Source: Hyphomicrobium sp. CS1BSMeth3
Lineage (GTDB): Bacteria; Pseudomonadota; Alphaproteobacteria; Rhizobiales; Hyphomicrobiaceae
Reading direction: 5' to 3'
DNA length: 64,000 nucleotides
NCBI RefSeq assembly: GCF_900117415.1
Contig: NZ_FPEI01000005.1
Location: forward strand, 868,001-932,000
Below the pieces are notes generated by a model, which was not told where the DNA came from, did no database searches, and was given only the letters and a program-made list of their open reading frames with translations. Shown piece by piece: positions 17,585-27,700 of the stretch. Positions within the stretch are counted from its first letter, which is position 1. Each line of letters starts with the position of its first letter. A program made the position numbers and the translations under genes.

Positions 17585-18685
17585 ATGGCCGAAGTACATA
17601 TCAGAAAAGTCGTCAAGAAGTACGATGAGGTGCTCGCCGTACGGGGCATTGACCTCGACATCCGCGACCACGAGTTCGTGGTTCTCGTCGGGCCTTCAGG
17701 GTGCGGCAAGACCACGACGCTGCGCATGATCGCGGGCCTCGAGGACATCACGGACGGCGAGATCGCGATCGGCGGTGACGTCGTCAATGACGTCCCGCCC
17801 AAGGACCGCGACATCGCGATGGTGTTCCAGAACTATGCGCTTTATCCGCATATGACGGTCCACGAGAACATGTCGTTCGGGCTCAGGCTCAAGAAGTTCC
17901 CGAAGGACGAGATCAACCGCCGCGTCGACGAGGCAGCTCGCATCCTCGACATCACGGAGCTGCTCGACCGCAAGCCGAAGCAGCTCTCCGGCGGCCAGCG
18001 CCAGCGCGTTGCCATGGGACGCGCGATCGTGCGCAATCCCAAGGTCTTCCTCTTCGATGAGCCGCTTTCGAACCTGGACGCGAAACTGCGCGTGCAGATG
18101 CGCATCGAGATCAAGAAGGTGCATCAAAAGGTGCGCACGACGACCGTCTACGTGACGCATGACCAGGTCGAGGCGATGACGCTGGCCGATCGCGTCGTCG
18201 TCATGAACAACGGGATCATCGAGCAGGTCGGCACACCGAACGAGCTCTACCATCACCCGAAGACGCGCTTCGTCGCGGGGTTCATCGGGTCGCCGGCGAT
18301 GAATTTCATCCCGTGCAAGCTGCAGGACGAGGGCGGTCAGCTCAAGTTGCGTATCAACGACGGCCTGGCGCTGCCCATCCCGCCTGCCCGCGCGGGCCAG
18401 TATGGCCAGCACAAGGGCAACGGCAGCGTGCTCCTCGGCCTGCGACCCGAGCATCTCACCGATGCCCGTTCTCAGCTCGATCCGGGCGTGGTCGCCTTCG
18501 ACGCCAACCTCGAAGTGACCGAGCCGATGGGTATGGAGACGCTGGTGTACTTCCCGATCAACGGGGAGACGGTGTGCGGCCGTGTCAATCCCGCGGCCGG
18601 CGCGAAGGACGGTGCGCCGCTCAAGATGGCGGCCGACCTCAATCAGATGCACCTTATTGATGCGAAGAGCGGTCTCGTCCTCTGA
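17585..18685 (+). CDS. ABC transporter ATPase, MalK/UgpC family
   Basis: Energises the importer at the inner face of the membrane; 366 residues. Walker [10 protein letters not shown] lies at residues 36-44, the Q-loop in [14 protein letters not shown], the ABC signature LSGGQRQR, Walker B as [13 protein letters not shown] and the switch histidine in VTHDQVEAM. The C-terminal third is the OB-fold (TOBE) regulatory domain typical of MalK/UgpC (GLRPEHL). It closes the operon; a hairpin lies 15 bp after the stop. Confidence 0.94.
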   Translation: MAEVHIRKVVKKYDEVLAVRGIDLDIRDHEFVVLVGPSGCGKTTTLRMIAGLEDITDGEIAIGGDVVNDVPPKDRDIAMVFQNYALYPHMTVHENMSFGLRLKKFPKDEINRRVDEAARILDITELLDRKPKQLSGGQRQRVAMGRAIVRNPKVFLFDEPLSNLDAKLRVQMRIEIKKVHQKVRTTTVYVTHDQVEAMTLADRVVVMNNGIIEQVGTPNELYHHPKTRFVAGFIGSPAMNFIPCKLQDEGGQLKLRINDGLALPIPPARAGQYGQHKGNGSVLLGLRPEHLTDARSQLDPGVVAFDANLEVTEPMGMETLVYFPINGETVCGRVNPAAGAKDGAPLKMAADLNQMHLIDAKSGLVL

Positions 18686-18700
18686 TCTGACGAGATACAT

Positions 18701-18730
18701 CGAAGGGGAGCGGCAGACGGTTCCCCTTCG
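18701..18730 (+). terminator. Hairpin at the end of the ABC operon
   Basis: CGAAGGGGA - 12 bases - TCCCCTTCG is a perfect 9-bp stem 15 bp past the ATPase stop and before the next gene. It is followed by a pyrimidine-rich stretch (TCCTCCC) rather than a T-run. Probably the operon terminator. Confidence 0.5.
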
Positions 18731-18816
18731 TCCTCCCAGGCGCTATCCATAGTTGTTTCGCCGGCAGCAGGCAGCGGCTGACCGGTGCGTCGTGCTGTCC
18801 CTATGATCGAACGGCT

Positions 18817-20100
18817 ATGGATACCTTCGAACTTTTTCAGCGGCTTTCGGTGGCGTTGGCGATCGGCCTTCTGGTCGGTCTCGAGCGCGGTTGGAGTGGG
18901 CGCACGGAGGAGGAAGGCTATCGGACGGCCGGCCTCAGGACGTTCGCGCTGAGTGGATTGCTCGGCGGCGTATGGGGAGCCATCGCGAAGGAAACCATCA
19001 ACAGCGGCGGCGCCGTGGCGCTCGGTGCCGCGTTCGTCGTCTACGCGGCGATCTTCGCGTTCTTCCGTTATCGCGAGGTCGCTCACGATGGGACATTCGG
19101 TGCGACGACCGTCGTCGCGGCCATGCTGACATTTGCCCTCGGCGCGTTCGCTATTCTCGGGAGCATGGAGGTGGCGGCAGCGGGCGGCGTCGCCGTCACG
19201 GCTCTGCTCGCATGGAAGAGCCTGCTGCACACCTGGCTGAGAAGGATGACGCAGGAGGAGCTGCGCTCGGGTCTCGTCCTGCTGGCGATGACCTTCATCC
19301 TGCTGCCCGTGCTGCCGAACCGGACGGTCGATCCGTGGGATGCGCTCAATCCCCACGAGATCTGGCTGATGACGATCATGATCGCGTTCATCAGCTTCGT
19401 CGGTTACGTCGCCGTGAAGCTCGCGGGGGACAGGCAGGGCATCGCGATCACCGGCCTCGCGGGCGGACTCGCGTCCTCGACGGCCGTGACGCTGACCCTC
19501 GCGAAAGTCGCAAGCGAGAACGCGGGGCAGGCGCGTTTGTTGGCGGCAGGCGTGCTTTTTGCGAGCGCGGTGATGGCGGGGCGGGTGCTGGCGATCGCCA
19601 GCGTCATCAATCCGACTGTGCTGGTGGCGATCGCTCTGCCGATCGGCGCGGTCGGCGCTGCGCTGGCGCTTGGCGCGTTGGTGTTGATGCTGCGCAGCGC
19701 GGGGGGCGAGGCAGACCATGGCGAAAGGTCGATCGCACTCAAGAACCCGTTCGAGCTGGGTACGGTGCTGCAGTTCGGCGCGATTCTGGCGGCGGTCATT
19801 CTCGCAACGAAAGTGCTGACGGGCCTGGTCGGCTCGGCGGGCGCCTATCTCGTCGCGGCGGTGTCCGGGATTGCCGATGTCGACGCGATTACGCTGTCGA
19901 TGGCGCGCAGTGCCGGCGGCGGTGGGGCGACGGTGGCCGTGGCGGCGGTGGCGATTTTCATCGCCGTGGTGGTGAACACGATCACCAAGGCCGTGATGGC
20001 GTGGTCGATCGGGGGCTCGGCCATGGGCTGGCCAATGGCGATCGTGTCGGCGCTCTCCATCATTGCGGGCGCTCTCGGACTGATGTTCGGCGCCAGATAG
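18817..20100 (+). CDS. MgtC-like / DUF4010 membrane protein
   Basis: Integral inner-membrane protein of 427 residues with roughly a dozen hydrophobic segments. The N-terminal part has the MgtC/SapB-like signature LAIGLLVGLERGWSGR, and the C-terminal two thirds correspond to the DUF4010 region (FISFVGYVAVKLAGDRQG; GGLASSTAVTLTLAK). Function is unknown; MgtC relatives affect Mg2+ or ATPase homeostasis, but that should not be transferred. It follows the ABC operon terminator and probably has its own promoter. Confidence 0.75.
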   Translation: MDTFELFQRLSVALAIGLLVGLERGWSGRTEEEGYRTAGLRTFALSGLLGGVWGAIAKETINSGGAVALGAAFVVYAAIFAFFRYREVAHDGTFGATTVVAAMLTFALGAFAILGSMEVAAAGGVAVTALLAWKSLLHTWLRRMTQEELRSGLVLLAMTFILLPVLPNRTVDPWDALNPHEIWLMTIMIAFISFVGYVAVKLAGDRQGIAITGLAGGLASSTAVTLTLAKVASENAGQARLLAAGVLFASAVMAGRVLAIASVINPTVLVAIALPIGAVGAALALGALVLMLRSAGGEADHGERSIALKNPFELGTVLQFGAILAAVILATKVLTGLVGSAGAYLVAAVSGIADVDAITLSMARSAGGGGATVAVAAVAIFIAVVVNTITKAVMAWSIGGSAMGWPMAIVSALSIIAGALGLMFGAR

Positions 20101-20105
20101 TCGGT

Positions 20106-21188
20106 TCAATAGCGGATGACCGGCGCGAGGCCGGCCGCGCCCGGAGCAAGAATGCGCGGCAGTGCGACAGGCGCATCGGCAAAGGCGATCTCTTCGGTGA
20201 CGAGCACGTCAAGCGCAGGATCGGCGAGGAGCGCGAGCGCCTTCTCGATGCGGCGGCGGTAGCTCCAGCGCGGGCGCCGGCCGGGTGAGACCTGACCGAC
20301 CTGCGAGGACTGCAGCTTGAGGCGCTGACTGTGGAAGGCGCCGCCGAGCGGCGACGGCACATCCTTGTTGCCGTACCACGAGAGCTCGACGACCGTTGCC
20401 TCCAGGCCGGCGCAGGCGATGGCGGTCGCAAGGCCCGCTGCGGACGCGCTGGTGTGGAACACCACATCGGCATTGCGTGGTGCGTCGGCGGGTGTCGCGA
20501 ACCGCGCGCCAAGGTTTGTCACGATACCATGCCGGTCGGCGATATCGACGACGGTCACATCGGCTCCGGGCAGGCGCGCGGCGAGGTGGCCGACGAGGAG
20601 CCCGACAATGCCGGCGCCTACAACCACGATCCGATCGCCGGCGCTGGCACCGGAGTCCCAGATCGCGTTGAGCGCGGTCTCCATGTTGGCGGCAAGCGTT
20701 GCCCGTCGGACCGGCACGTTGTCGGGAAGCGGGACGAGCATCTCGACGGGTGCAATGAAGCGATCCTGATGAGGATGAAGGCAGAAGACGGTGCGGCCCG
20801 CGAGCGCCGCGGGGCCTTCCTCCACCGTCCCGGTCGCGCAATAGCCGTATTTTACTGGAAAAGGAAACGCGCCCTCTTGCAGGGGCGCGCGCATGCGCTC
20901 CCATTCCTCTTGGCCGACGGCGCCACTGATGACCAGTCGCTCGGTACCGCGGCTGATACCGCTGAATGCGGTCCGCACGAGGGCTTGCCCCGGCTCGAGC
21001 GACGGGAGCTCGCTCAAACGTATTTCCACCGCGCCCGGCGCCGTGTACCAGATGGCCCGGGCGGTTCGCGCCGGGTCGGTCGACCGGAACGAATGGGCCG
21101 GTGAGGCGTTGGCGAGAGGCAATTCTCGCGCGGTGTCTTTCGGTTTGTCGGCCATGGTCGATCCGTTCCGCGGCGTCCCGCCCTTCAT
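20106..21188 (-). CDS. Zinc-type (MDR family) dehydrogenase
   Basis: Medium-chain dehydrogenase/reductase-like protein, 360 residues. The N-terminal GroES-like region has FSGISRGTERLVISG and VKYGYCATG, and the Rossmann half has VVVGAGIVGLLVGHLAARLP. The usual catalytic Cys/GHE zinc ligands are not visible, placing it with divergent members such as the BchC-like group; substrate unknown. ATG 21188 has GAGGGG nine bases upstream; ATG 21155 is a possible later start. Only 36 bp separate it from the divergent opgH gene, so promoters overlap. It converges on the DUF4010 gene with a 5-bp gap. Confidence 0.75.
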   Translation of the reverse strand: MKGGTPRNGSTMADKPKDTARELPLANASPAHSFRSTDPARTARAIWYTAPGAVEIRLSELPSLEPGQALVRTAFSGISRGTERLVISGAVGQEEWERMRAPLQEGAFPFPVKYGYCATGTVEEGPAALAGRTVFCLHPHQDRFIAPVEMLVPLPDNVPVRRATLAANMETALNAIWDSGASAGDRIVVVGAGIVGLLVGHLAARLPGADVTVVDIADRHGIVTNLGARFATPADAPRNADVVFHTSASAAGLATAIACAGLEATVVELSWYGNKDVPSPLGGAFHSQRLKLQSSQVGQVSPGRRPRWSYRRRIEKALALLADPALDVLVTEEIAFADAPVALPRILAPGAAGLAPVIRY

Positions 21189-21224
21189 CAGGGCATTCCC
21201 CTCAAAACCCCAGCAAGCACAGCA

Positions 21225-23033
21225 ATGACCAACAACGTTGATGATGCGGCGCCGCGCGGCGCGAGGCTCGCAGGCGCTCCAAGCCTTAGCGTACCGACCG
21301 GGCTCCAGGCAAACGCCGAGCTCTCCCGCCGTCGCCTGATCATGATGGTGCTCAACGTCGTGACGTGGCTCGCCATGCTCTGGCTCGCAGCGAAGGTGCT
21401 CGGGGCCGGCGGCTGGACCATCGTCGATATCATCATGTTCGTCTGCTTTGCCTTCGGCACGCCGTGGACGGTCGTCGGCTTCTGGAACTCGGTGATCGGG
21501 CTGTGGCTCCTGCACTTCCACAAGGACCCTATGGGGGCGGTCGCGCCCTATGCGGGTGCAGGCGATGTGCCGACGCCGATCACGATCAAAACGGCCGTCT
21601 TCATGACGCTGCGCAATGAGGACCCCGCGCGCGCCATCCGGCGCCTCAGGATCGTGAAGGAGAGCATCGACGCGACGGGCGAGGGCGCGGCCTTCAGCTA
21701 CTTCGTGCTGTCGGATACGAACAGGCCGGAGGTGGCGGCGGCCGAGGAGGCCGCGATCGCGGCCTGGAAGGCGCAGGATCCTGATGCGGCGCGCATCACG
21801 TACCGCCGCCGCGAGGAGAACAAGGGATACAAGGCCGGCAACGTCCGCGATTTCTGCGAGCGGTGGGGCAAGGACTACGAGCTGATGCTGCCGCTGGATG
21901 CGGACAGCGTCATGTCGGGTCCGGCGATCGTGCGGCTCGTGCGCATGATGCAGGCCCATCCGCGGATCGGCATCCTGCAGTCGCTCGTGGTGGGAATGCC
22001 GTCGTCGTCAGCGTTCGCGCGCATCTTCCAGTTCGGCATGCGCCACGGCATGCGCTCCTACACCATGGGACAGGCGTGGTGGGTGGGGGACTGCGGCCCC
22101 TTCTGGGGACACAACGCGGTCGTGCGCATCAAGCCGTTCGTGGAGGACTGCGACCTGCCGCTGCTGCCGGGCAAGCCACCGCTCGGCGGCCACGTGCTCT
22201 CGCATGATCAGGTCGAGGCGACGCTCATGCGGCGCGCGGGTTACGAGGTGCGCGTGCTGCCGGTCGAGAACGGCTCGTGGGAGGAGAACCCGCCGACCAT
22301 GCTCGACTTCGCGCAGCGTGATGTGCGCTGGTGCCAGGGCAACATGCAGTACATCAAGCTGCTGGATCTGCCGGGGCTCTATGCCATGAGCCGCTTCCAG
22401 CTCCTGTGGGCGATCCTGATGTTCATCGGCATTCCGGCGTGGACGCTGATGATCGCGCTGCTGCCCATCGCCGCCTGGGAGGGGCAGTCGATCGCGAACT
22501 ATCCGGTGGGACTGGCGATCTTCCTCTATGTGCTGTTCTTCGTGATGTACCTGAGCCCGAAGATTGCCGGCCTCATCGATGCGGTGCTCACGAAAGGCGG
22601 TGTAGCGCGCTATGGCGGCCCGGTGCGGTTCGCCGTGTCGGCGGTGCTCGAGCTCGTGTTCTCGTTCCTGCAGGGCGCGATCTCGACGATCCGGACGTCG
22701 ATCTTCATGATCGGCCTGGCGTTCGGGAAATCGGTCGTGTGGGGCGGACAGTCGCGCGACGCCTATGGTATTTCTTGGGCGACGGCCGTGCGCAATCTCT
22801 GGCCGCAGACGTTGTTCGGCATCGTCGTGTGCGGCTTGCTGTGGTTGATCAACCCGGCCGTATTCTGGTGGAGCCTGCCGCTGACGGCTGGTTACCTCGT
22901 CGCGGTCCCATTCGCGGTACTGACCGCATCACTGGCGCTCGGCCGCTGGTTCAAGCGGATCGGCCTCGCCGGCATTCCCGAGGACTTCGAAGCTCCGCCT
23001 GAGATCCGTGCAGTACAGGAGGCGAGCGCATGA
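21225..23033 (+). CDS. opgH: Glucan biosynthesis glucosyltransferase
   Basis: Inner-membrane GT2 glycosyltransferase making the beta-1,2-glucan backbone of osmoregulated periplasmic glucans from UDP-glucose. The 602 residues are shorter than enterobacterial OpgH, as is usual in alphaproteobacteria. Two N-terminal membrane helices precede the catalytic domain: FMTLRNEDP, the DADS metal motif, LSHDQVEATLMRRAG and the QRDVRW product-binding motif. Several helices follow from about residue 385. The partner opgG is not in the window. The 4-bp ATGA overlap couples it to the next gene. Confidence 0.9.
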   Translation: MTNNVDDAAPRGARLAGAPSLSVPTGLQANAELSRRRLIMMVLNVVTWLAMLWLAAKVLGAGGWTIVDIIMFVCFAFGTPWTVVGFWNSVIGLWLLHFHKDPMGAVAPYAGAGDVPTPITIKTAVFMTLRNEDPARAIRRLRIVKESIDATGEGAAFSYFVLSDTNRPEVAAAEEAAIAAWKAQDPDAARITYRRREENKGYKAGNVRDFCERWGKDYELMLPLDADSVMSGPAIVRLVRMMQAHPRIGILQSLVVGMPSSSAFARIFQFGMRHGMRSYTMGQAWWVGDCGPFWGHNAVVRIKPFVEDCDLPLLPGKPPLGGHVLSHDQVEATLMRRAGYEVRVLPVENGSWEENPPTMLDFAQRDVRWCQGNMQYIKLLDLPGLYAMSRFQLLWAILMFIGIPAWTLMIALLPIAAWEGQSIANYPVGLAIFLYVLFFVMYLSPKIAGLIDAVLTKGGVARYGGPVRFAVSAVLELVFSFLQGAISTIRTSIFMIGLAFGKSVVWGGQSRDAYGISWATAVRNLWPQTLFGIVVCGLLWLINPAVFWWSLPLTAGYLVAVPFAVLTASLALGRWFKRIGLAGIPEDFEAPPEIRAVQEASA

Positions 23034-23428
23034 CACTCCAACCTCTGCTTTCGGCGAGCCCCGCCATACAGATGCACGCCTTTGCGGCCATGGCGGCGTT
23101 CGGCCTCGGCCTCGTGCAGCTCACACGGCGCAAGGGCGATTTTCCGCACCGGACGGTCGGTTATATCTGGGTCGGTCTGATGCTCCTGATCGCGGGGAGC
23201 TCGTTCTGGATTCACCAGATGAACCAGTGGCACGGCTTCAGCGTCATTCACCTCTTGTCGATCTGGGTGCTCTTCATCACCCCATTCGCAGTGATGATGG
23301 CGCGCCGCGGAAATATCTCGGCGCACAGGCGCGGGATGATCGGCCTCTATGCCGGCGCGCTTCTGGTCGCCGGCTTCTTCACGTTCATGCCCGGCCGGAT
23401 CATGCACGCCGTGCTGTTCGGCGGCTGA
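23030..23428 (+). CDS. DUF2306 membrane protein
   Basis: 132-residue integral membrane protein with about four helices. HAFAAMAAFGLGLVQL, the HRTVGYIWVGLML segment, IHLLSIWVL and the AHRRGMIGLYAGAL loop match the DUF2306 family with its conserved histidines. Function unknown. It overlaps opgH by 4 bp and should be translated with it, so a role in glucan synthesis or the envelope is conceivable but unproven. Confidence 0.72.
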   Translation: MTLQPLLSASPAIQMHAFAAMAAFGLGLVQLTRRKGDFPHRTVGYIWVGLMLLIAGSSFWIHQMNQWHGFSVIHLLSIWVLFITPFAVMMARRGNISAHRRGMIGLYAGALLVAGFFTFMPGRIMHAVLFGG

Positions 23429-23474
23429 CAGCATTTGCCGCCGGCTGCGGTGTCGTGCCGGCGGCCTTGCTGTC
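23427..23474. terminator. Bidirectional hairpin between convergent genes
   Basis: GACAGCA (23427-23433) and GCCGCCGGC (23437-23445) pair with GCCGGCGGC (23457-23465) and TGCTGTC (23468-23474), giving a long stem with a small internal bulge. It overlaps the DUF2306 stop and lies 15 bp before the DUF533 stop, placed to end transcripts from both sides. Confidence 0.55.
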
Positions 23475-23489
23475 GTCGTCGATCGTGCC

Positions 23490-24632
23490 TTACGCGGCTT
23501 GCCGTGCCGTCGCGTCGATGTGCGCGATAAGCTGCTGATCGAGGTCGAGATCGTTGGCCAGGCGCACGAGGAAGTCGTGCTCTTCCTCGTTGTCGAGGTC
23601 GATCGCGATGCGCGCGGCGGTGTAGACCTGAACGGCTTCCGCTTCACCGTGAACGGCGCTGGCGAGCTCCTCAGGCGTTGCAGGATTATTGAGCTCGTTG
23701 GCGAGGAACTCCTCGGCGTCGCGATCGACGCCCATCTGCTTCAGCCCGCCGACGATCCTGTTCATTTCCTTCTCGTCGATGCGGCCGTCGGCAGCAGCGG
23801 CAGCGATCATCGCGCGGATATAGAGGAGCGCGGTGTCGTGGGTTATGGCACGGGCTTCGTAGCCTGAGCCCGCCGGCGCCTCGACAAGTGCCTGGGGTGT
23901 GCCGCCGCCGAGCACGGGCTTGCCGGCCTGATAGTTCTGCATGGCCTTGTAGGCGAGGCCACCAATCAGCGCGAGCGCGCCGAGCTTGAAGGCGCTGCCG
24001 GCAATCGCGCGGCCAGTCTGCGTGCCGAGCACGACGGCGCCGAGCCCACCTGCGGCTGCACCAGCACCGAGCTTGTTCTTCTCGACGAGCTCTTTCGCTG
24101 CGTTCATCAGCTCCTCGGGTGACTTGCCCGTGGTCCTGGTGAGGATGTCGCGGAGCTGGCCCGAAGCGCCGGTCGCATCGTCGATACGCTGCGCACCTTC
24201 CTTCGCGCCGGATGTCGCTTGCCCGAGGATCTGGCCGAGGATGTCCATCAGGTTGCCGCCGCCGGCGCCTTGGCCGCCGGAGCCACCCGATTGCGACTGC
24301 GTGAGATTGCGCAGGAGATCGTCGAGGAAGCCACCGCCGCCTTGGCCCTGGCCAGGGCTTGCGCCGGGTGCGGCATTCGGGGCCGCGGCGCGACTGCTGG
24401 CGGGCGCGCCGCCGCCCGAGAACTGACGCATGAGATCATCGAGGGCGCCGATACCGGATGAATTGCCCGCACCGCCGCGCGCCGGATCACCTTGCTGGCG
24501 CGCGCCGCCGAGCAATTGTCCGAGAAGATCTTCGAGGCCGCCTCCCTGCCCGGACTGAGCTTGGGGGGTATTCGGCGAATTCGGGGACGCACCCCGAACC
24601 ATCATCTCGAGTAGGCTTTTTGCATCGAACAT
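23490..24632 (-). CDS. DUF533 (TerB-like) inner-membrane protein
   Basis: 380-residue protein in three parts: an N-terminal helix (MFDAKSLLEMMV), a low-complexity Gly/Gln/Ser-rich stretch over about residues 20-130, and a C-terminal DUF533 region with a hydrophobic segment (ALALIGGLAYKAMQNYQAG) followed by an all-helical acidic TerB-like domain (MIAAAAADGRIDEKEMNRI). TerB-like domains bind metal or scaffold envelope proteins; function is not known here. It lies 92 bp downstream of the RND pump gene on the same strand, possibly with its own promoter. Confidence 0.78.
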   Translation of the reverse strand: MFDAKSLLEMMVRGASPNSPNTPQAQSGQGGGLEDLLGQLLGGARQQGDPARGGAGNSSGIGALDDLMRQFSGGGAPASSRAAAPNAAPGASPGQGQGGGGFLDDLLRNLTQSQSGGSGGQGAGGGNLMDILGQILGQATSGAKEGAQRIDDATGASGQLRDILTRTTGKSPEELMNAAKELVEKNKLGAGAAAGGLGAVVLGTQTGRAIAGSAFKLGALALIGGLAYKAMQNYQAGKPVLGGGTPQALVEAPAGSGYEARAITHDTALLYIRAMIAAAAADGRIDEKEMNRIVGGLKQMGVDRDAEEFLANELNNPATPEELASAVHGEAEAVQVYTAARIAIDLDNEEEHDFLVRLANDLDLDQQLIAHIDATARQAA

Positions 24633-24724
24633 GACCGCACTCCGCTACTGATACGAGCAGTGTGCGCATTACGGTATGCTTGTGGTCTGTCGCGTACAAC
24701 CCGCAGAGCGCCGAAGAAAAACAC

Positions 24725-27700
24725 CTATTCCGCGGCGACGGGCCGTGCGGGCTGCTGCCCGGAGTGGGTGGCCGGCTCCGTGGTGGCCTGAGCTTGCGCG
24801 CCATGCGCTTCGTCGCTCGGGCCGACGAAGCGCCCGAAGATCCACCACATGAACCGCGAAAAGTCGTCCATCACAGCGAAGACCGCGGGCACGAAGAGCA
24901 GGCTCAGGAGCGTCGAGGAGATGAGGCCGCCGATGACCGCCACGGCCATCGGTACGCGGAACTCGCCGCCCTCACCTGCGTTCAGCGCCGCCGGCACCAT
25001 GCCGCCGACCATGGCGATGGTGGTCATGACGATCGGGCGCGCGCGCTTGCGGCCGGCATCGACGATGGCCTCGGCGCGGCGCACGCCTTTCGCCATCTCC
25101 TCGACGGCGAAGTCGACGAGCAGGATCGCGTTCTTCGTCACGATGCCCATGAGCATCAGGATGCCGATCACGACCGGCAGGCTGACCGATTCATTGGCGA
25201 GATAGAGTGCGAAGATCGCGCCGCCGATCGAGAGCGGCAGCGAGAACAGGATGGTGATCGGCTGCAGGAACGAGCCGAAGAGGAGCACCAGCACCGCGTA
25301 CATCATCATGATGCCGGCGCCCATGGCCTTGGCGAAGCTCTCGAACACCTCGCCCATGATCTCGGCATCGCCGAACTGACGCACCTCGACGCCGGCCGGC
25401 AGGTTCTGTGCGGCGGGCTGTGCGAGCACGGCGGAAAGGGCGTCGCCGAGGGCTGTGTGGCCTGCGAGATCGGCGCCGATCACCACCTGACGGCGGCGGT
25501 CGTAGCGGCTGATCGCCGTCGGCCCCTGGCTCATCTTGAAGTCGGCGACGACGCTCAAAGGCACCGAACCGCCCGTGGCCGTCGGAACCTTGAGGTTCTC
25601 GAGCGTGGATCTTTCGCTGCGGGCATCCTCGCTGAGCTGAACCCGGATCGGGATCTGGCGATCATCGATGTTCATCTTCGCGAGCGCGGCCGGAATGTCG
25701 CCGATGGTGGCGATGCGCACGGTTTCCGAGATGGTCTCGGTCGACACGCCGAGGTCGGCGGCGAGCTCCGTGCGCGGCACGACGAGTAGCTCAGGGCGAT
25801 CGAGCTCGGCCGTCGAGACGACGTTGAGCAGCATCGCGTTGCCGTCCTTGTCGACGACACGCTTGGCATCCGACGTAAGGGTCGCGGCGACGCGGTCGAC
25901 CTCGGCGCCTTCGCGGCCGGTTACGACGACAGTGAAGGCGCGCTGGCCATTGTCGCGCAGAAACCAGTAGCGGATGTCGGGGACGGTCGCGAGATCGGCG
26001 CCGATGGCCTCGGTGATCGTGATCTGATTGTCCTTGCGTCGGGTCTTCGGCACGAGATTGATCGTCAGCGTCGCTTTCCGCACTTCAGCGCCCGAGCCGA
26101 GGATCTGGCCGCCGGTCACGAAGACGCTCACGACGTCGGAGCGGCGCTTGATGCGGTCGGTGATGTCGTTCGTGATGCGCCGCGTGTCGTCGAGGCGCGA
26201 GCCGGGCGGCAGCTCGACGGCGAGCAGAATGCGGCCGGTGTCGTCGGTCGGCAGGAACGCCGACGGCAGCAGGAAGAAACTGCCGATCGAGGCTGCGAAG
26301 ATGCCGAGGCCCGCAATCAGGGTCAGAAAGCGGTGGCGCACCGACCAGCGTGCCAGGCGCGTGTAGGCGCGCAGCCAGCGCGGCTCGTGATCGCTGTGCG
26401 GACGCGGGCGGAGGAAGTAGGCGGCGAGCAGCGGCGTCAGCAGGCGCGCGACGATGAGCGAGAAGAATACCGCGATCGCGACCGTCAGGCCGAACTGCTT
26501 GAAGTACATGCCGGCAATGCCACCCATGAAGCTCACAGGCGTGAAGACGGCGATGATGGTCATCGTGATGGCGATGACGGCAAGACCGATCTGATCCGCC
26601 GCATCGAGCGATGCGCGGTAGGGCGGCTTGCCCATGGCCATGTGGCGCTCGATGTTCTCGATCTCGACGATGGCGTCGTCGACGAGAATGCCGGTCGCGA
26701 TGGTGATCGCGAGCAGACTGACGAGATTGAGGGAAAAGCCGAGCGCGTGCAGGACGAAGAATGCGGGAATGATCGATAGCGGCAGTGCAACGGCGGTGAT
26801 GATCGTGGCACGCCAGTTGCGCAGGAACAGGAAGACGACGGCAATGGCGAGCAGCGCGCCCTCGACGAGCGTCTGCATGGTCGACGTGTAGGCGCCACGC
26901 ACGGCCGTCGTCGTCGTGTCGATCATGGAGATCTGGACGTCGGGGTAGAGCTTCACGAGCGCCTGGACGGCATTGTGGACGTCAGTAGACACGGTCGTGT
27001 CGCTCGCGCCCTTGGCGCGCGTGATCGAGAAAGCGACCACCGGCTCCTTGTCGACGACGGCGAAGGCGCGCGGCTCCTCGTAGGAGTCGGAAACCGTGCC
27101 GAGCTCGTCGAGGCGCACCTTCCGACCACCGGGAAGGGCAATCATCGTCGAGGCGAGCTTCGCGACGGTCGTCTGGCCCGCAAGCGTACGGATGGCCTGT
27201 TCGCGACCACCGATCTCGCCGCGTCCGCCTGCAAGATCGACATTGGTTGCGCGGAGCTGTCGGTTGACATCTCCCGCAGTGACGCCGAGCGAGAGAAGGC
27301 GGTCGGGATCGAGCGCAACGCGGATCTCGCGCTTGACGCCACCGACGCGGATCACCTCGCCCACGCCCCGCACACCCTGCAGCGTGCGGACGACGACGTC
27401 ATCGACGAACCAGGAGACTTCCTGCGGTGTCATCGCCGGCCCACGCACCGCGTAGGTGACGATCGGCAGGCCTTCGACGTCGAGACGCGCAATGACAGGC
27501 TCCTCGATCGTGCGGGGAAGCTCGGAGCGGACGCGCGCGATGGCGTCCTTCACATCGTTGACGGCGCGGTCGGTGTTCGTCTCGAGGCGGAACTCGATGA
27601 CGGTCAGGGAAATGCCCTCGGTGACGGTCGACGTGATGTGCTTGACGCCGTTGACGCTGGCGATTGCGTCCTCGACGCGCTTCGTAACCTGCGTTTCCAG

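Noticed and set aside
24662-25789. 375-codon plus-strand frame opposite the RND pump gene
   Set aside because: Antisense shadow of a pump whose motifs are certain; residue composition is unnatural (Asp/His/Arg-rich).
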